Assembly: GCA_018902385.1 (NCBI GenBank)
Contig: JABSSW010000079.1
Span: 1-64,000 of the forward strand
DNA from: Physcia stellaris
Lineage: Eukaryota; Ascomycota; Lecanoromycetes; Caliciales; Physciaceae
DNA: 64,000 nucleotides
Reading direction: 5' to 3'
The notes under the pieces are model-generated. The model saw only the letters and a list, made by a program, of their open reading frames with translations. It was not told where the DNA came from and searched no databases. This document shows, one piece after another, positions 38,537-49,530 of the stretch. Position numbers and translations under genes: made by a program. Positions within the stretch are counted from its first letter, which is position 1, and every line of letters starts with the position of its first letter.

Positions 38537-41500
38537 CAATATTTTGAAACATCGTCGTTGAATGCAAAATTTAATTCGAGAATTGATCATGACGAATTTG
38601 CAATTGTGAATATTCGTCAACGATTTTATCGTGTTTATCACGTGAAAATAAATCAATCAAATAATTGAATTTCGAGTTTAATCATTTTATTTCGACGATA
38701 ATATCGTGAAAAACAAACAACATGACGACGTTTCGAAACGACGTCATTGTTAAATCGTGTATCGTGTTTTTGATGAATTCAGAACAAACGATTTGATTAT
38801 CGCAATGAATGATAATTTTGTTGTTTTCGAAATGAAATAATTATTGACGCAAAACTTTCAACACGATTTGCATTTTTTTGACTTGAATATCGAACGTGCG
38901 ATTACGATAACGAATTGAATATCGTAAATTGAATTTTTCGAAAAATTTGTTTTGACGATTTCGAAGTCAGAAATTTTCTATGTTTCAATTGTTTGAAACA
39001 TTTGTTCAAATGTGATTCGAAAATTTAAACGAAATCGTTCGCAAAATTTTAAAGTCGTTTCATTGAAATAAAAACGTTTGTTATCATTGCAAATTCAAAC
39101 GCATTGTTTTGATAATTTTGCAAAATTTATTGACGTTTCGAATTCGATTTCGAACGATGTAAAATAAAATAAAAAAACGTTTCGAAACGACGATTCTCGT
39201 GCAAAAAAACAAAAAAATTCACGAAAAATCGATTTCGCGATACGTGAAAAACTTTTTGATGAAAATTTCGTTAACAAATTTCATTGTTTTCGTCAATTTT
39301 GCTGAAAGAAATTTGATTTTCATAGTTTCGCTGTCGAGTTCGATGTCAAGAAATTCGAATTTTGTGTCAAATTTCTTTTTTTTTTTCGTTTGTTTCGAAA
39401 TCGAAATTTTGACAAACATGTTGTCACATTTTTTTGAATGATTTCGAATTCGTGAAAAATTTCATGATGATCAGAAAGTCGTTCAAATAGTGAAAAATTA
39501 TGCGAAATTCGCAAATTTCGATCAAGATTCAATGCAACGTTTTAACAAATAAATCGAATAAAAAAGAACAATACGTAAATCGAACGATAAAAACAATTTC
39601 ATATAATACATTTTCATTTATTCGAAGTCGAATAATGAACGATTCAAAAAGTCATCAAAACGTGTTTGAATGCATTGACGAAATTTTTTTGAACATAACA
39701 ACATCACGTTTTTGAAATATGAATATCGCAATGATTTTATCGAACGTTACGTATTTCAAAATCTTTGCATTTTCAATGATGTTTTCATTGACTGAATCGT
39801 TTTTCGAATACGAAAAATCGTGAATACGTTTTCATTCGTCGTCGTGTTTGAATATCAGATTTAAAAATGAACAAATGTAATGTGAAAAAAAACATTTTTG
39901 ATATGCGTTGAACAATTCGCTGTTTGTTGAAATCGACAATGAATATATTTGAAATTTCGTTGATCGAACGATGATTGATAAACACGAAAAAAATTTTATT
40001 TTCGATATATTCGACGTTCGCGTTTCGTTTAATGATATCAAACAATTTCGAAACAAAATGTTGATCGAAATGTTTGAACAAATAAAATTTTCACGTTTTG
40101 ATTTTCAATGACATTTTGATTTCAAAATCGAAAAAACTGTCGAAAACGACGTTATATAAAAATTTTTTCGACGATCATTCGATTGACGTCGACATAATCA
40201 TTTTGAAAAAAAAATAAAAAAAAAATAAAAAGAAAACGTATCGATCAATTATTTGACGATGATAATATCGAAACATTCGATTTGTTATGATTTGATTGTT
40301 AACATTTGATACAAACATGTTTTCATTTGCAAAATTCAAATTCGTAACGATTGTTGTTATTGAACGCGTGACAAATTTCGTTATTAATTGTCAAACGATC
40401 GAATTTTTTTTTGATCGTGCGTGAAATGAAAAACGATTGCGAATTCGTCGATTTTTGATTGAATTCGATAACGACGATATTTTTAAATATTCATTCGATA
40501 ATATCATGTTTAATAATTCAATTGATTACGATATTTTGATCAATGCGTATAATTCGAATTAAATTTTTTTTATGTCAAATCAAAATCGATAATCACGTTT
40601 TGTAAATATATGTTTTCAAAATGCAAAAACGATATTGATTCATAACGTAATTTAATTCGTATCGCATGTTCGAATGAACGAAATCGAACACGATATTGCA
40701 ATACATTTTCAATGACGTCAACAAAAATGAAAAATTTTTGAAAATTTTTGCACGAAAATCGACAAAACACACTGAACGTTGATTAAAAGAAAAAAATTTC
40801 GAAAAATTTTTGAAATTTAACGTGTCGTTGTACACGTTTTTGAACAAACGCAACGACACGTTGAAAATTTTTTTTTCAATTTTCGAATATTCGAAATTGT
40901 TGTTAAACAAAAAATTCGTGCGAATTTTCGTCGTGAACGCAAAAATGAAAATTCAAAAATTCGATAAATTAAAATATGAATTGATCAAATCGTGCGTAAA
41001 AAACACGTTTTAAAAATAAAAATTTTGAAAATCGAACGCAAAAAGCACGACGAACAAAAAAATGAAAAAATGTAAAAAAAAAAAAACAACATACGTTGAA
41101 TAACGAAATTGATATTCAATTGTTTTTTTGTTTTTTTGATTTTCAATTGACGACGAAAATTAACATGATATTTTTTCAAATTTTGAATTTTTGTCGTTTT
41201 CGAACGTAATCGTCGAATTTAAAATTGATCGAATACGTCGTTGTCGTTTACGTCGATGAATTCGAAATCGTCGTAAATGTCGAAATTGTCGAAATTTTCG
41301 ATTTGATTTTCGAAATGTTCAAACGAAAAAAAAATCTCGCGACGAGAATTGACGAATTTTTGAAAAAACGAACATTTCAAAATGAAACGAAAACGTGTAT
41401 TTTTGTCAATTCGAATACGATTTTTTATTTCGAATGTGATTCGTTTGCGAACAATTTGTTTGAATTTGAATGCATCGTTGTCATTATTTTTTTTTACGAC

Positions 41501-41750
41501 AACGACATTGTTTTTGTTTGAAACGAAATTGAATTTGATGTTCATATTGCGACGACGAAAAAACAATGAAATCGAATTTTAATTATGTCAAACGAAATGT
41601 TACATCAAAAAATGTACGAAAATCGAAAAATTGAAATATGTTACATCAAAAATTGATGTAAAAATTTTTACAATTGATTTTTGCAAATATTTGCAAAAAA
41701 AAAAACGAAAAATGAGAAATGAAATGAAAAAAACAATGATTTTTTATTTA
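38537..41750. other. AT-rich stretch up to the gene-rich region, no recognised gene
   Basis: Short frames occur on both strands (for example 40,593-40,910 minus and the acidic frame 41,219-41,566 minus). No domain was recognised. CT and AG dinucleotides are more frequent near 38,930-39,010 and 39,300-39,540, so these patches are less mutated. The AT-rich composition fades out at about 41,750, roughly 300 bp before the first host gene. Confidence 0.5.
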
Positions 41751-42046
41751 ATTAAAAGATCTGTTTTTTCAAGTCTCTTTCATTTCGTCATTTCTGCATT
41801 AGCATTCATGTCTAGTCTGGACGAATTAAGGTACGGTAGCGTGCACACATCGAATGACGTAACGTACGCAAAGATTTCGGAATTTCGCACATTTTACTTC
41901 AAGTCGCCGTGAACAATTTGAGGATTGAATTGTGGCCGAGAAACGGGAGCACGAGTTAGGAAAGCCACTGACCAAAAAGGCATTGAGAAGTGTGAAGTCT
42001 GCCAGATAGGTCACAGAACTGGTCAGAATCAGCTGGGTGCCATCTC
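41751..42046 (+). promoter_or_regulatory. Upstream region of the hydroxylase gene at the AT-block border
   Basis: Base composition changes here from mutated AT-rich to normal. No clear TATA box was seen near the start codon at 42,047. A gene this close to probable heterochromatin could show position effects (inference). Confidence 0.35.
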
Positions 42047-43036
42047 ATGCCTTTCTCAGTAACCATAGCAAGATGTATTTTCTCGCTGTTTTTAGGTAGC
42101 GCACTGGTTTTACCTTCGATATATCAGCCTTTTCTTGAAGCTCTTTGGGCTTGGCTCTACTCGTCATCCTTATATCAAGCCTCCACATTTGAGACTCTAT
42201 GGACAGTATTCGTATACGCCATCATCGAACCTTCATATACCTACATTCTCGGTCACAACCCGGAACTCCGACTATCCGTTCAGAAGACCGACGATCCGAA
42301 AAAGCCATTGCCCAAGATGCAGAGGCCCAGTAAGCGTCTGGGAGAGGGACTCGTCTACGTCCTGCCATTGCTGGCGATGGACCTGACGATGATCAAGAAA
42401 TTCAGCGGCGTTCCTGTGCACGACATGGCCCTAACCGGCAACTATGACCCAGACACCGTGGGCATGCGAGGAACATTCCTAGCCCCAACGCTGCACCGCT
42501 TCACATGGACTTCTCCCCTACAGACGAAGCGAGCGCTGCCTCTATCGGCACCGACAAGCAGGCAATTGGTGGACCAGCTAGCGGCAAGCATCCTCATCTA
42601 TGATACCGTGTTTTTCCTCTTTCATCTCGCTCTCCACAAGTTGCCTGGTATGAGTAGGATCCATCATGTCCACCACGGTCATGCCGAGATTCATCCGCAG
42701 ATTACGAACCAGCTGGATGTTGTCGAGAGGCTGGGGCTGGTGCTGCTGGCGAATTTCTCCCTTAATATTGTTGGGTCGCACGTGCTTACGAGGACGCTAT
42801 TTGTGCCGATGTTTGTTGGGTTGTTGGTTGATATCCACTCTGGACTGGACCTTCCCTGGAGTTATGATAAGATCTTGCCGAAAGGCTGGGCTGCTGGGAG
42901 TAGAAGGCATAGTCATCACCACCAACATGGCTCGAGATACTATGAGCCTTTCTTCAATTGGTGGGATGATCTGTATGAGCGGATTAGCACTCGGAAGTGC
43001 AGCCAAGTCAAGGAGGAAGTTGCGTACACGATCTGA
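42047..43036 (+). CDS. Fatty acid hydroxylase / sterol desaturase family protein
   Basis: This uninterrupted 329-residue frame belongs to the fatty acid hydroxylase superfamily, which are membrane di-iron enzymes of the endoplasmic reticulum that hydroxylate or desaturate lipids and sterols. The histidine boxes are visible: HLALH (residues 193-197), HHVHH (206-210) with a following H212, and HSHHHQH (288-294), plus D262-H264 between. Hydrophobic segments lie at about 10-30, 50-68, 102-118, 178-195 and 225-262. Its length is typical of the family. The exact substrate cannot be read from the sequence. It converges on the FMO gene, with only 38 bp between the two stop codons, so the 3' ends probably overlap as transcripts. 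Two oxygenases side by side suggest shared use in lipid or secondary metabolism, but this is inference. Confidence 0.88.
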   Translation: MPFSVTIARCIFSLFLGSALVLPSIYQPFLEALWAWLYSSSLYQASTFETLWTVFVYAIIEPSYTYILGHNPELRLSVQKTDDPKKPLPKMQRPSKRLGEGLVYVLPLLAMDLTMIKKFSGVPVHDMALTGNYDPDTVGMRGTFLAPTLHRFTWTSPLQTKRALPLSAPTSRQLVDQLAASILIYDTVFFLFHLALHKLPGMSRIHHVHHGHAEIHPQITNQLDVVERLGLVLLANFSLNIVGSHVLTRTLFVPMFVGLLVDIHSGLDLPWSYDKILPKGWAAGSRRHSHHHQHGSRYYEPFFNWWDDLYERISTRKCSQVKEEVAYTI

Positions 43037-43074
43037 TGATGGTAATGGAATCGGTATTTCCGCAGTAGTGACAC

Positions 43075-45371
43075 TCACGAGTTCTCCTCCCTTGGATACA
43101 GCTTCTTGTACTCGTCTGCCAGATCCTTCATGTCCCTCGCCCTACAAGGCGCAAATAAGTCCCGAAACCACCCAAACCAACCTTTTCCCCGGTGGCTTTT
43201 GAGCCCTACTTGTGCCAACAACATATCTGAGTAACTGATGGCATCGAAAAAGAACCAGCTTCCAAGGCGCCCTTTGTCCAGGTACCTTCGGCGACACCAA
43301 GCCACAGTCTTATTGACTTCCTCTTCGGCTTTGGCCCTGAAGTCGTGGTATTGGTCATTGATATTGGTCACCGCATCGGACGTGGAAGGCGTGATATGGC
43401 CATCCAGATAAGCAACCGCCCACAGCGCCTGTGCTTCTGCTACACGGAAATTGTTGCCCACGACCAGCTTGCCAAGGAAGACAATCGAGTGAGAAAAGAG
43501 ATCTGATAGCGGAGCCATGGCTTTGTATAATCGAAACGGACTGTACAAGGCTGGCTTGGCTGTGAAATTGTGCGGAGGGTCGTCTAAAAGGGGAAATTGT
43601 GCACTAATAAACTGATTTAAGCTTTCATCTGCAGCGTCTGTTTCAAGATTATTGCTTTCCTTAGCATTGTCTGTAGGCAAAGGTTGCGAAAGCCCAAGTT
43701 CGCCAGCTAGCTCGCTCGAAAAGTGCGGACTTGTAGGCTCCCATCCGGTGCAATAGATGATAGCATCCACAGGTAGCGTGTGCTTGTCTTCGCCATCCCC
43801 AATTGAATCGTCAATATCTAGGAACTCGATAGAAGTATCCGTGAGCCGGTCAATGGCTTGTCGGTGAACATGGACTTTGCGTGCGATTGTTTCGAAAAAG
43901 TCGGGGCGCTGATTGATTGCAGAGCTGTCGTTCTGCCAAAATAGCCTACATTCGGATGAGTCTTTGATTATGAATATTCGCGATCTGATCACTTGTATAT
44001 CCGTGGATTGAGCACGAGTGGTGTCTCAAGAACGTAACCGAGAAAGCGAAGAAATCAAGCTTACTGTGTATCAGGTTCTAAATTGCCAAACCCCATTGCT
44101 TTTCCCTCCTGCCGACCGTAATCGGCAATCCGTCGATTCTTCCTATCAACTCCATCCCAGAACATCCGCAAAAGCCGAATTCCCAGAGTCGTCTGCTGCA
44201 GAAATCGGTAAAGCCAAGTCTTTTCGCTGAATGGACTGGGTAAGAAAGTAGAAACAAGCCTAGTATAGAAAGCATCATTTGAATTTCTGTACAGTCCAGT
44301 GCCTTCTGGCGACAAAAATGCAGCAGGTCCTGCTCCACCAGGCCGAATAATCCAATACACATCCTTGCCGACTTTAGCACACGCATATGCTACATCAGCT
44401 GCGGATTTTGCCCCGCCAATGACGGCTACTTTCCGTATCATAGAGCTTTTGAATATCAGATCCTCGTACTGACCAAATTCCTTGTGGTGTATCTGAAGCC
44501 CGCTAAATCCAGTTTGCCCAGGGATCTTTGGAGTATAAGGCAAAGACGTCATTCCAGTGGCGTCGATAAGTTTCCCGGTTCCTACTGCAGTATTCGAGTC
44601 TAGACTGAGGTGCCACAAGCCGTCTTTCCTGGAGACTTGCTGGACTGACGTTGAGAAGCGGATGCGGTCCCTGAGACTCCTGCTATTGTAGATGTGGGAA
44701 TCAATGTACGACTCTAGGTACTCGGTCGTATGTTTGGCTGGGAAGAAGTCGTAGTGTAGGTCACATGTAGGAGGACGGCGCATAGGCTGGTCCGAAAATT
44801 CTGCCATACCAAGGACGGTCTGTGTCCAGAACCCACTGTACATTCGTTCTGCGTTATTAGGTGAGAGATCAGGAATGGTACAGTTTGCAATAATGAAATC
44901 ATGAAAAAAACAAGCACTTTTAGGTTGGGCAACAACACGTTCTGCTGTTAGGAGATACAAATTTGACCATTTTCACGTATTACCATTAGGTTGCGTGCCA
45001 AAATACAGAGCGTGTACCCGCAGGCATTTTGTCAAATGGTACTTGACTCTCGGTTCGATGAGTGGCCGTGTGGCTTACCAGATGTGTGTGACTAACAACA
45101 TGCATACCCTGTCGAGTGCAGATACTTCACTAAAGAAACATTGAGATAGAAAAAATCAAAACCTCACTAGAACTCCACGTTCCGCCGACAACATTGTCCG
45201 ATTCAATGACTATGAGCCTGGCTTCGGGGTGGATGTCAAGGTAGTAACGTGCCGCCTGGATTCCATAAAGGCCTGCCCAAAGCAGTGAGCATGGACTTTG
45301 AATGCTCAATGGATTTTTCCTCGACCTGATCCAATGATGATCGCATCAAATAGCTGCACGCCGTCACTCAT
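43075..45371 (-). CDS. Flavin-containing monooxygenase (FMO-like), four exons
   Basis: My exon model on the minus strand is 45,371-45,326, 45,272-45,168, 44,848-44,065 and 43,945-43,075. The introns have GT-AG ends, and the joined frame gives exactly 601 residues. The FAD-binding GxGxxG motif is GSGLYG (14-19), split by intron 1. The GGTW segment (about 43-46) follows. The FMO fingerprint FxGxxxHxxxF is FSGLQIHHKEF (about 165-175). The second dinucleotide site begins VIGGAKSA (about 193-200), for NADPH. Such enzymes use NADPH and O2 to oxygenate N, S or carbonyl groups of small molecules. Intron 2 is unusually long (319 bp) for this region and could hide an extra small exon. The gene is divergent from the membrane-protein gene at 45,808 and convergent with the hydroxylase gene. 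A Baeyer-Villiger type cannot be excluded. Confidence 0.85.
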
Positions 45372-45807
45372 GGTCAATGGTGATTTGGCGACATTATGTT
45401 TGGCTGGCGAGAGATCTAGTTGCTTTGGCCGACTGCGAAAGAACAAGACCGCAGATTTGGTACGTGTATTTCGAATACAGATCCGCTTTTAGACAAGCGA
45501 GAAGATCTCCTGACAGAATGCGAGCTACTTATTTTTTCCGTTTTACCTACTGAGAGGATTCAATTTGTCTGGCCTAGAAGCGCCAAGAATTGATGCTCGG
45601 GATGAATATCGGCCGTCGGGCCGTCTTTACACCTTGTTCCTTGGTGATCCCGAATCTTGACGTCACCGAAACCAACTCGGGCGATTGAATACTACCTTAT
45701 TCACTCAGCTCTCCCAAAATCGGTGCCTTTGTAGCTCTTGAGTATATAAAAGATCCTCAGAGTTGTTGTCGAAGATATACTCGGTAGACAATCGCCATCC
45801 GTCAAGC
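45372..45807 (+). promoter_or_regulatory. Divergent promoter between the FMO and membrane-protein genes
   Basis: These 436 bp separate two divergent start codons. A TATA box (TATATAAA, 45,743-45,750) lies about 58 bp before the ATG at 45,808 and probably serves the plus-strand gene. A shared regulatory region would allow co-expression of the two genes. Confidence 0.55.
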
Positions 45808-46809
45808 ATGGGTGTTTCTTATTCTACCGCCAAATGGCTGGTAAGTATTCAAAGAAAGGCCAGCTCGGGCGACGACCTCTGACATTCTTCTCAGGCGCCA
45901 GCATCCTTTTTGTTCGATTTCGCGTGCCAGCAGTATGGTCTCTTCTCGAAACCCAACATGTTGGATATCCATAATCAGAACCTCTCTTTCTGGAGTCCAC
46001 AGCCACAATTTATCGGAGCTTTCTTCTTTCCTCAACAACTGTTTCAACTTGCATGGCTATACCGATTGTACAAGCTCGATCCCAAGAAGCCCACCGAGCG
46101 AGCCGAGCTAGATCAAATAGGTACGATCGAGCGACTGTCATGATAAAGAAGTGGCGCTGATCTATGCAGTGGACTTCGTTCCATGGTATGCCGTTGGGAA
46201 CGTGTGCATTGGCAGTATGTGCAAACCCTGCAAGATTTCATAGATCGATTGTCGCTCACATGATATAGCCTGGATGTTCTTCTGGAATCAAAATCGCCTA
46301 GACATCTCAAACATCTTCGTCTGCATCAACAGCTTCAGCCAGGTATTCTATATCGCCACCAAACTCCAGCCGATGAATACTCGCTCTACGAGTTCAGTCC
46401 TCACCCACATAGTCTCGAAGACTTTCGCCGGCATTGGGGTGCTTGATTTCCTTCACAATACCAGTGCTGGGTTCTTCAAAGACGTTGCACCGAGCACGAC
46501 AGTCAAGGTATTGACGGGATTGGGATTCGCTGCTGGTAGCGCCATGAGCGACTGGATATTCGGTGGCTGCCTCGTTTATGACTTGGTGGCTCTTACAGTT
46601 GGCCAGACCGGGGATTGGAGGAAGTTGTTGGGTGCGTACGCTGTAGGCAGCGCAGCGATCGTCACGGCCAAGAATATGGCCAGGTAGGTAAGAGGCTGTT
46701 CCTCAGTGGCTCTTCGCCATCACTGACAGGTTTGTCAAGACCACCGTACAACGGCAAAGGCTCTGGATATCAGGAAGTTGCAATGGACGATGTGCAAGAC
46801 CGAGTCTGA
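45808..46809 (+). CDS. Multi-pass membrane protein of unknown function
   Basis: I do not recognise a named family. The exon model is 45,808-45,840, 45,895-46,120, 46,170-46,214, 46,269-46,683 and 46,740-46,809. The introns are 49-56 bp with GT-AG ends, and the frame joins cleanly into about 262 residues. An alternative last acceptor at 46,729/46,730 gives a different, longer tail ending near 46,835. At least five hydrophobic segments are visible: one around FIGAFFFPQQLFQLAWL, one around VPWYAVGNVCIGTWMFFW, one around IFVCINSFSQVFYIATKL, and two or three in the Gly/Ala-rich C-terminal third. No catalytic motif was seen. It shares a divergent promoter with the FMO gene, so a role in the same pathway is possible but unproven. 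Confidence 0.7.
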
Positions 46810-47509
46810 TATTGGCGAACAGGGAGATGAATTAGCCTGAAAACCACTGTAGATAGCCTGAAACAATCGTGTATGCATAATATCCCACCGTTGCGCGTTG
46901 ACTCTTCATTGAAAAGGAAGTTGACGATGATTCTCTACCTTGCCGTGTGATCACTGATCAGCACAACATTGGGCAAGGTGTTAAGCGAGTGGCTAACCTC
47001 GTTTGACACAAGCGTGATAGAGACCCTTTATCTCGATTGCTTATCGTGGGGGCTTTTACTCCGTCCTCATCCACTCATCCACTACCACCCCCACCAATGA
47101 GTCCTCTTAAGTCTGTGACCTGTCGATTAACTCTGAAAGTGCGCCTGACATGTCCCTACCCTCTGACTACTCTTTCCCGAATAGGCTGACCTCGCAGCCT
47201 TCGAGTCGATCTCGAGAATCTGCCAGCGTGATGGACATCTGTGACCTGTTCTCACCTGGTTGATTATCTGTCTCTTCTTGATTCTTTCTCGCGCCCTTCA
47301 GCATTCTCCTGGTACTAATGGATTAGGGTCTGAGCAACTGAACTTTCAAGAAGCAGTCTTGATTGTTCCAACGTTTATCTCCGATTTACCTTCCAATCGC
47401 GCAGTCGGCTGACTGGAGAATTGGAAGAGCAAGGGAAGAGTTAAAGGCGACATACTATTAGCTCGTTGAGGACCATCCGAATGGGAGATACTTCCACTGG
47501 CGTTCATCG
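46810..47509. other. Intergenic region, no gene seen
   Basis: These 700 bp contain only short chance frames. The pyrimidine-rich, intron-like stretch at 47,050-47,350 may be 5' untranslated sequence of the PQ-loop gene. Confidence 0.5.
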
Positions 47510-48769
47510 ATGTATACTTCGACTCTACCTGATCACTGTACGCCGACGACTGCGTTCTTGACAAGCTTCTCAACCTTCTTCCATACCTGCATTCCCACCC
47601 GGCTAGCTTTTCTCTCTACCCTTCTTGGCTGCCTCAGCATCTTATCCTGGCTGTTCGCTCAGCTTCCTCAGATCTACAAGAATTTCACGCTCAAGTCAGC
47701 ATCCGGACTGTCAATATTCTTCTTGGCCGAGTGGCTGCTGGGTGATATTACAAACCTTCTAGGCGCCTTGTTTACGAAACAGGCAACATGGCAAGTGGTG
47801 GTCGCAGGATACTACGTATCGGTTGACCTATGCTTAGTCTTCCAATATCTCTGGTATTCTCGGCTCAAACCATGGCGACAAAGGAGATTGGAGGATCAGA
47901 GGCTTGAAACAGCAGAGCGCGATGATGAGGATCCAAGAGCAGTGGTTATAGAAGTATCTCCGCCAGAAGGTCCAAGCACAGCTAGTGAACCTGCGGAGGG
48001 CAAGGGCGGAACCATAAGCAGCAAGCCACGGGAAGCAAGGACAAACCCTTTTCGGATGCTCAACTTTTCATTCTCGCCGAAAGAGAAAAATACACCACCA
48101 TCGCCCTACCGAACGGGCAACCCTGCATCTGGGGCTCTTGGACCCTCCCCCAAAACTATCCTTCTCATCTCCATGCTCCTCGCGGTTTTGTCGAACGCTT
48201 CGCCGCTGCATACCGTTGCTACCCCTACCACCACATCACCTTCATCCTTAGAAACCGCAGGTCGTTACCTTTCCTGGACCTCCACGATCCTCTATCTCGG
48301 ATCCCGCCTCCCTCAACTCTATAAGAATCACGTCCGCCGTTCCACAGCTGGACTGTCACCGATCCTCTTCATAGCTGCCTTCTTCGGCAATCTTTTCTAC
48401 AGCACTTCGATTCTCACAAATCCGCTTGCATGGAAGTCATATGAATCTTATGGCCTGAATGGCTGGGCTGGCCCAGAAGGCAGTGACCGCGTGGAATGGG
48501 TTAGCCTCGCAGCGCCCTTCTGGTTAGGAGCAGCAGGAGTGCTGGTTATGGATGCTACCATGGGTGTACAATTCCTCCAGTACGGCGAGGAGAAAAAAGT
48601 TGTAGTCATCAAAGATCAAAGAGGTAGGAGTAGGTGGCGAAGGGTGAGTGGGTGGATGAGAGGCTGGGTGCCAAGTCCGAGCCCCAGAAGGGACGATATC
48701 GAGGAAGAAAACGAGCAACCACTCCTACAGAGGGAGATAGGACGCGATGGAGGCTATGGCGCTGCTTGA
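47510..48769 (+). CDS. PQ-loop repeat protein, Ypq/PQLC2-like vacuolar amino acid transporter
   Basis: This single-exon frame of 419 residues has two PQ-loop repeats. The first is WLFAQLPQIYKN (Pro53-Gln54), followed by a Ser-Gly-Leu-Ser turn. The second is GSRLPQLYKN (Pro268-Gln269), followed by the same kind of turn (STAGLSPILF). About seven membrane segments cluster as three around 35-115 and four around 212-350. They are separated by a charged loop of about 90 residues (~120-210) rich in Glu, Pro and Ser. This is the organisation of the Ypq1-3 / PQLC2 family, which exports basic amino acids from the vacuole or lysosome. The C-terminal tail (~365-419) is Arg-rich and then acidic, and presumably cytosolic. 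The start at 47,510 is the first ATG of the frame and gives a short soluble N-terminus. Confidence 0.88.
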   Translation: MYTSTLPDHCTPTTAFLTSFSTFFHTCIPTRLAFLSTLLGCLSILSWLFAQLPQIYKNFTLKSASGLSIFFLAEWLLGDITNLLGALFTKQATWQVVVAGYYVSVDLCLVFQYLWYSRLKPWRQRRLEDQRLETAERDDEDPRAVVIEVSPPEGPSTASEPAEGKGGTISSKPREARTNPFRMLNFSFSPKEKNTPPSPYRTGNPASGALGPSPKTILLISMLLAVLSNASPLHTVATPTTTSPSSLETAGRYLSWTSTILYLGSRLPQLYKNHVRRSTAGLSPILFIAAFFGNLFYSTSILTNPLAWKSYESYGLNGWAGPEGSDRVEWVSLAAPFWLGAAGVLVMDATMGVQFLQYGEEKKVVVIKDQRGRSRWRRVSGWMRGWVPSPSPRRDDIEEENEQPLLQREIGRDGGYGAA

Positions 48770-49330
48770 TACTCTATCCATGGTCTGGTGTCGTGGTATC
48801 TTACTTCTCATACATCGTCACTGATATAACAAACGCGTACCCGTTCCTGACACAAAGCATATGCATGTAATATGAAAGAGACACTATCTTCTAATGCCGT
48901 CCCAAGTCGGATAATCGTAAGTCCGTCTGGGCTATCCCTTGCACTGGAATGGCTCCCTTTTTTCAGTGAAGGGTCCAGGTGAGCCGGGGCACGAGGCTGC
49001 CTCCCACATACGCCGTGGGGGAGCCCCGGGCGTAACCTTCTAGGCGGCGTCCGGGCGCTAAAAAGGGAGCCAGCCTCCACCAGATAAAGCATTTAGCACC
49101 ACCAAGTACTAGGCCATCGGATATTCACTGGCGGAGTCTGCCATCGGGATAGAGACATGGACTGTCTTTCACTAAGTCTATTGTGTAGAAAAGGGTTCGA
49201 GCGTTCTGTTATGGGACAGCACGGTCCCAGCTACCAACATACAGAAAACCCAGAAAAGACATGGCCTTAGCCTATGTATCGATATTGAGCGCCTTTATAA
49301 AATCAGAAGTCTCATTGCCCCGCTCGGCTG
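48770..49330. other. Intergenic region with a GC-rich structured stretch
   Basis: No gene was seen. Bases about 48,955-49,085 are clearly GC-richer than the surroundings and contain short inverted repeats (GGGGGAGCCCC near 49,014 and GGCGTCCGGGCGC near 49,045). This could be a fragment of a short repeat element, but no second copy was found in the window. Confidence 0.35.
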
Positions 49331-49530
49331 ATGCCTGATGTTTCCCTTATTGGTTTTTGTAGCACCCCACGCCGTGTGGCGCAGCGATTACCTCTGATAC
49401 ATCCCCAGTCTCAACAGTATTTCGTCTTCTTGTTGTCATGGTTGACATTATCGGTCTATTTCTCTGGGTCAGCTAGCTCACACAATTATGTCTGGCAATT
49501 CAAGATAATCCACTGTCAAGACTTTAGTCT

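Noticed and set aside
1-41750. Canonical CpA-type RIP
   Set aside because: CpA and TpG stay frequent throughout, and TpA is not produced in place of CpA. The depleted pairs are CpT, CpC, ApG and GpG.
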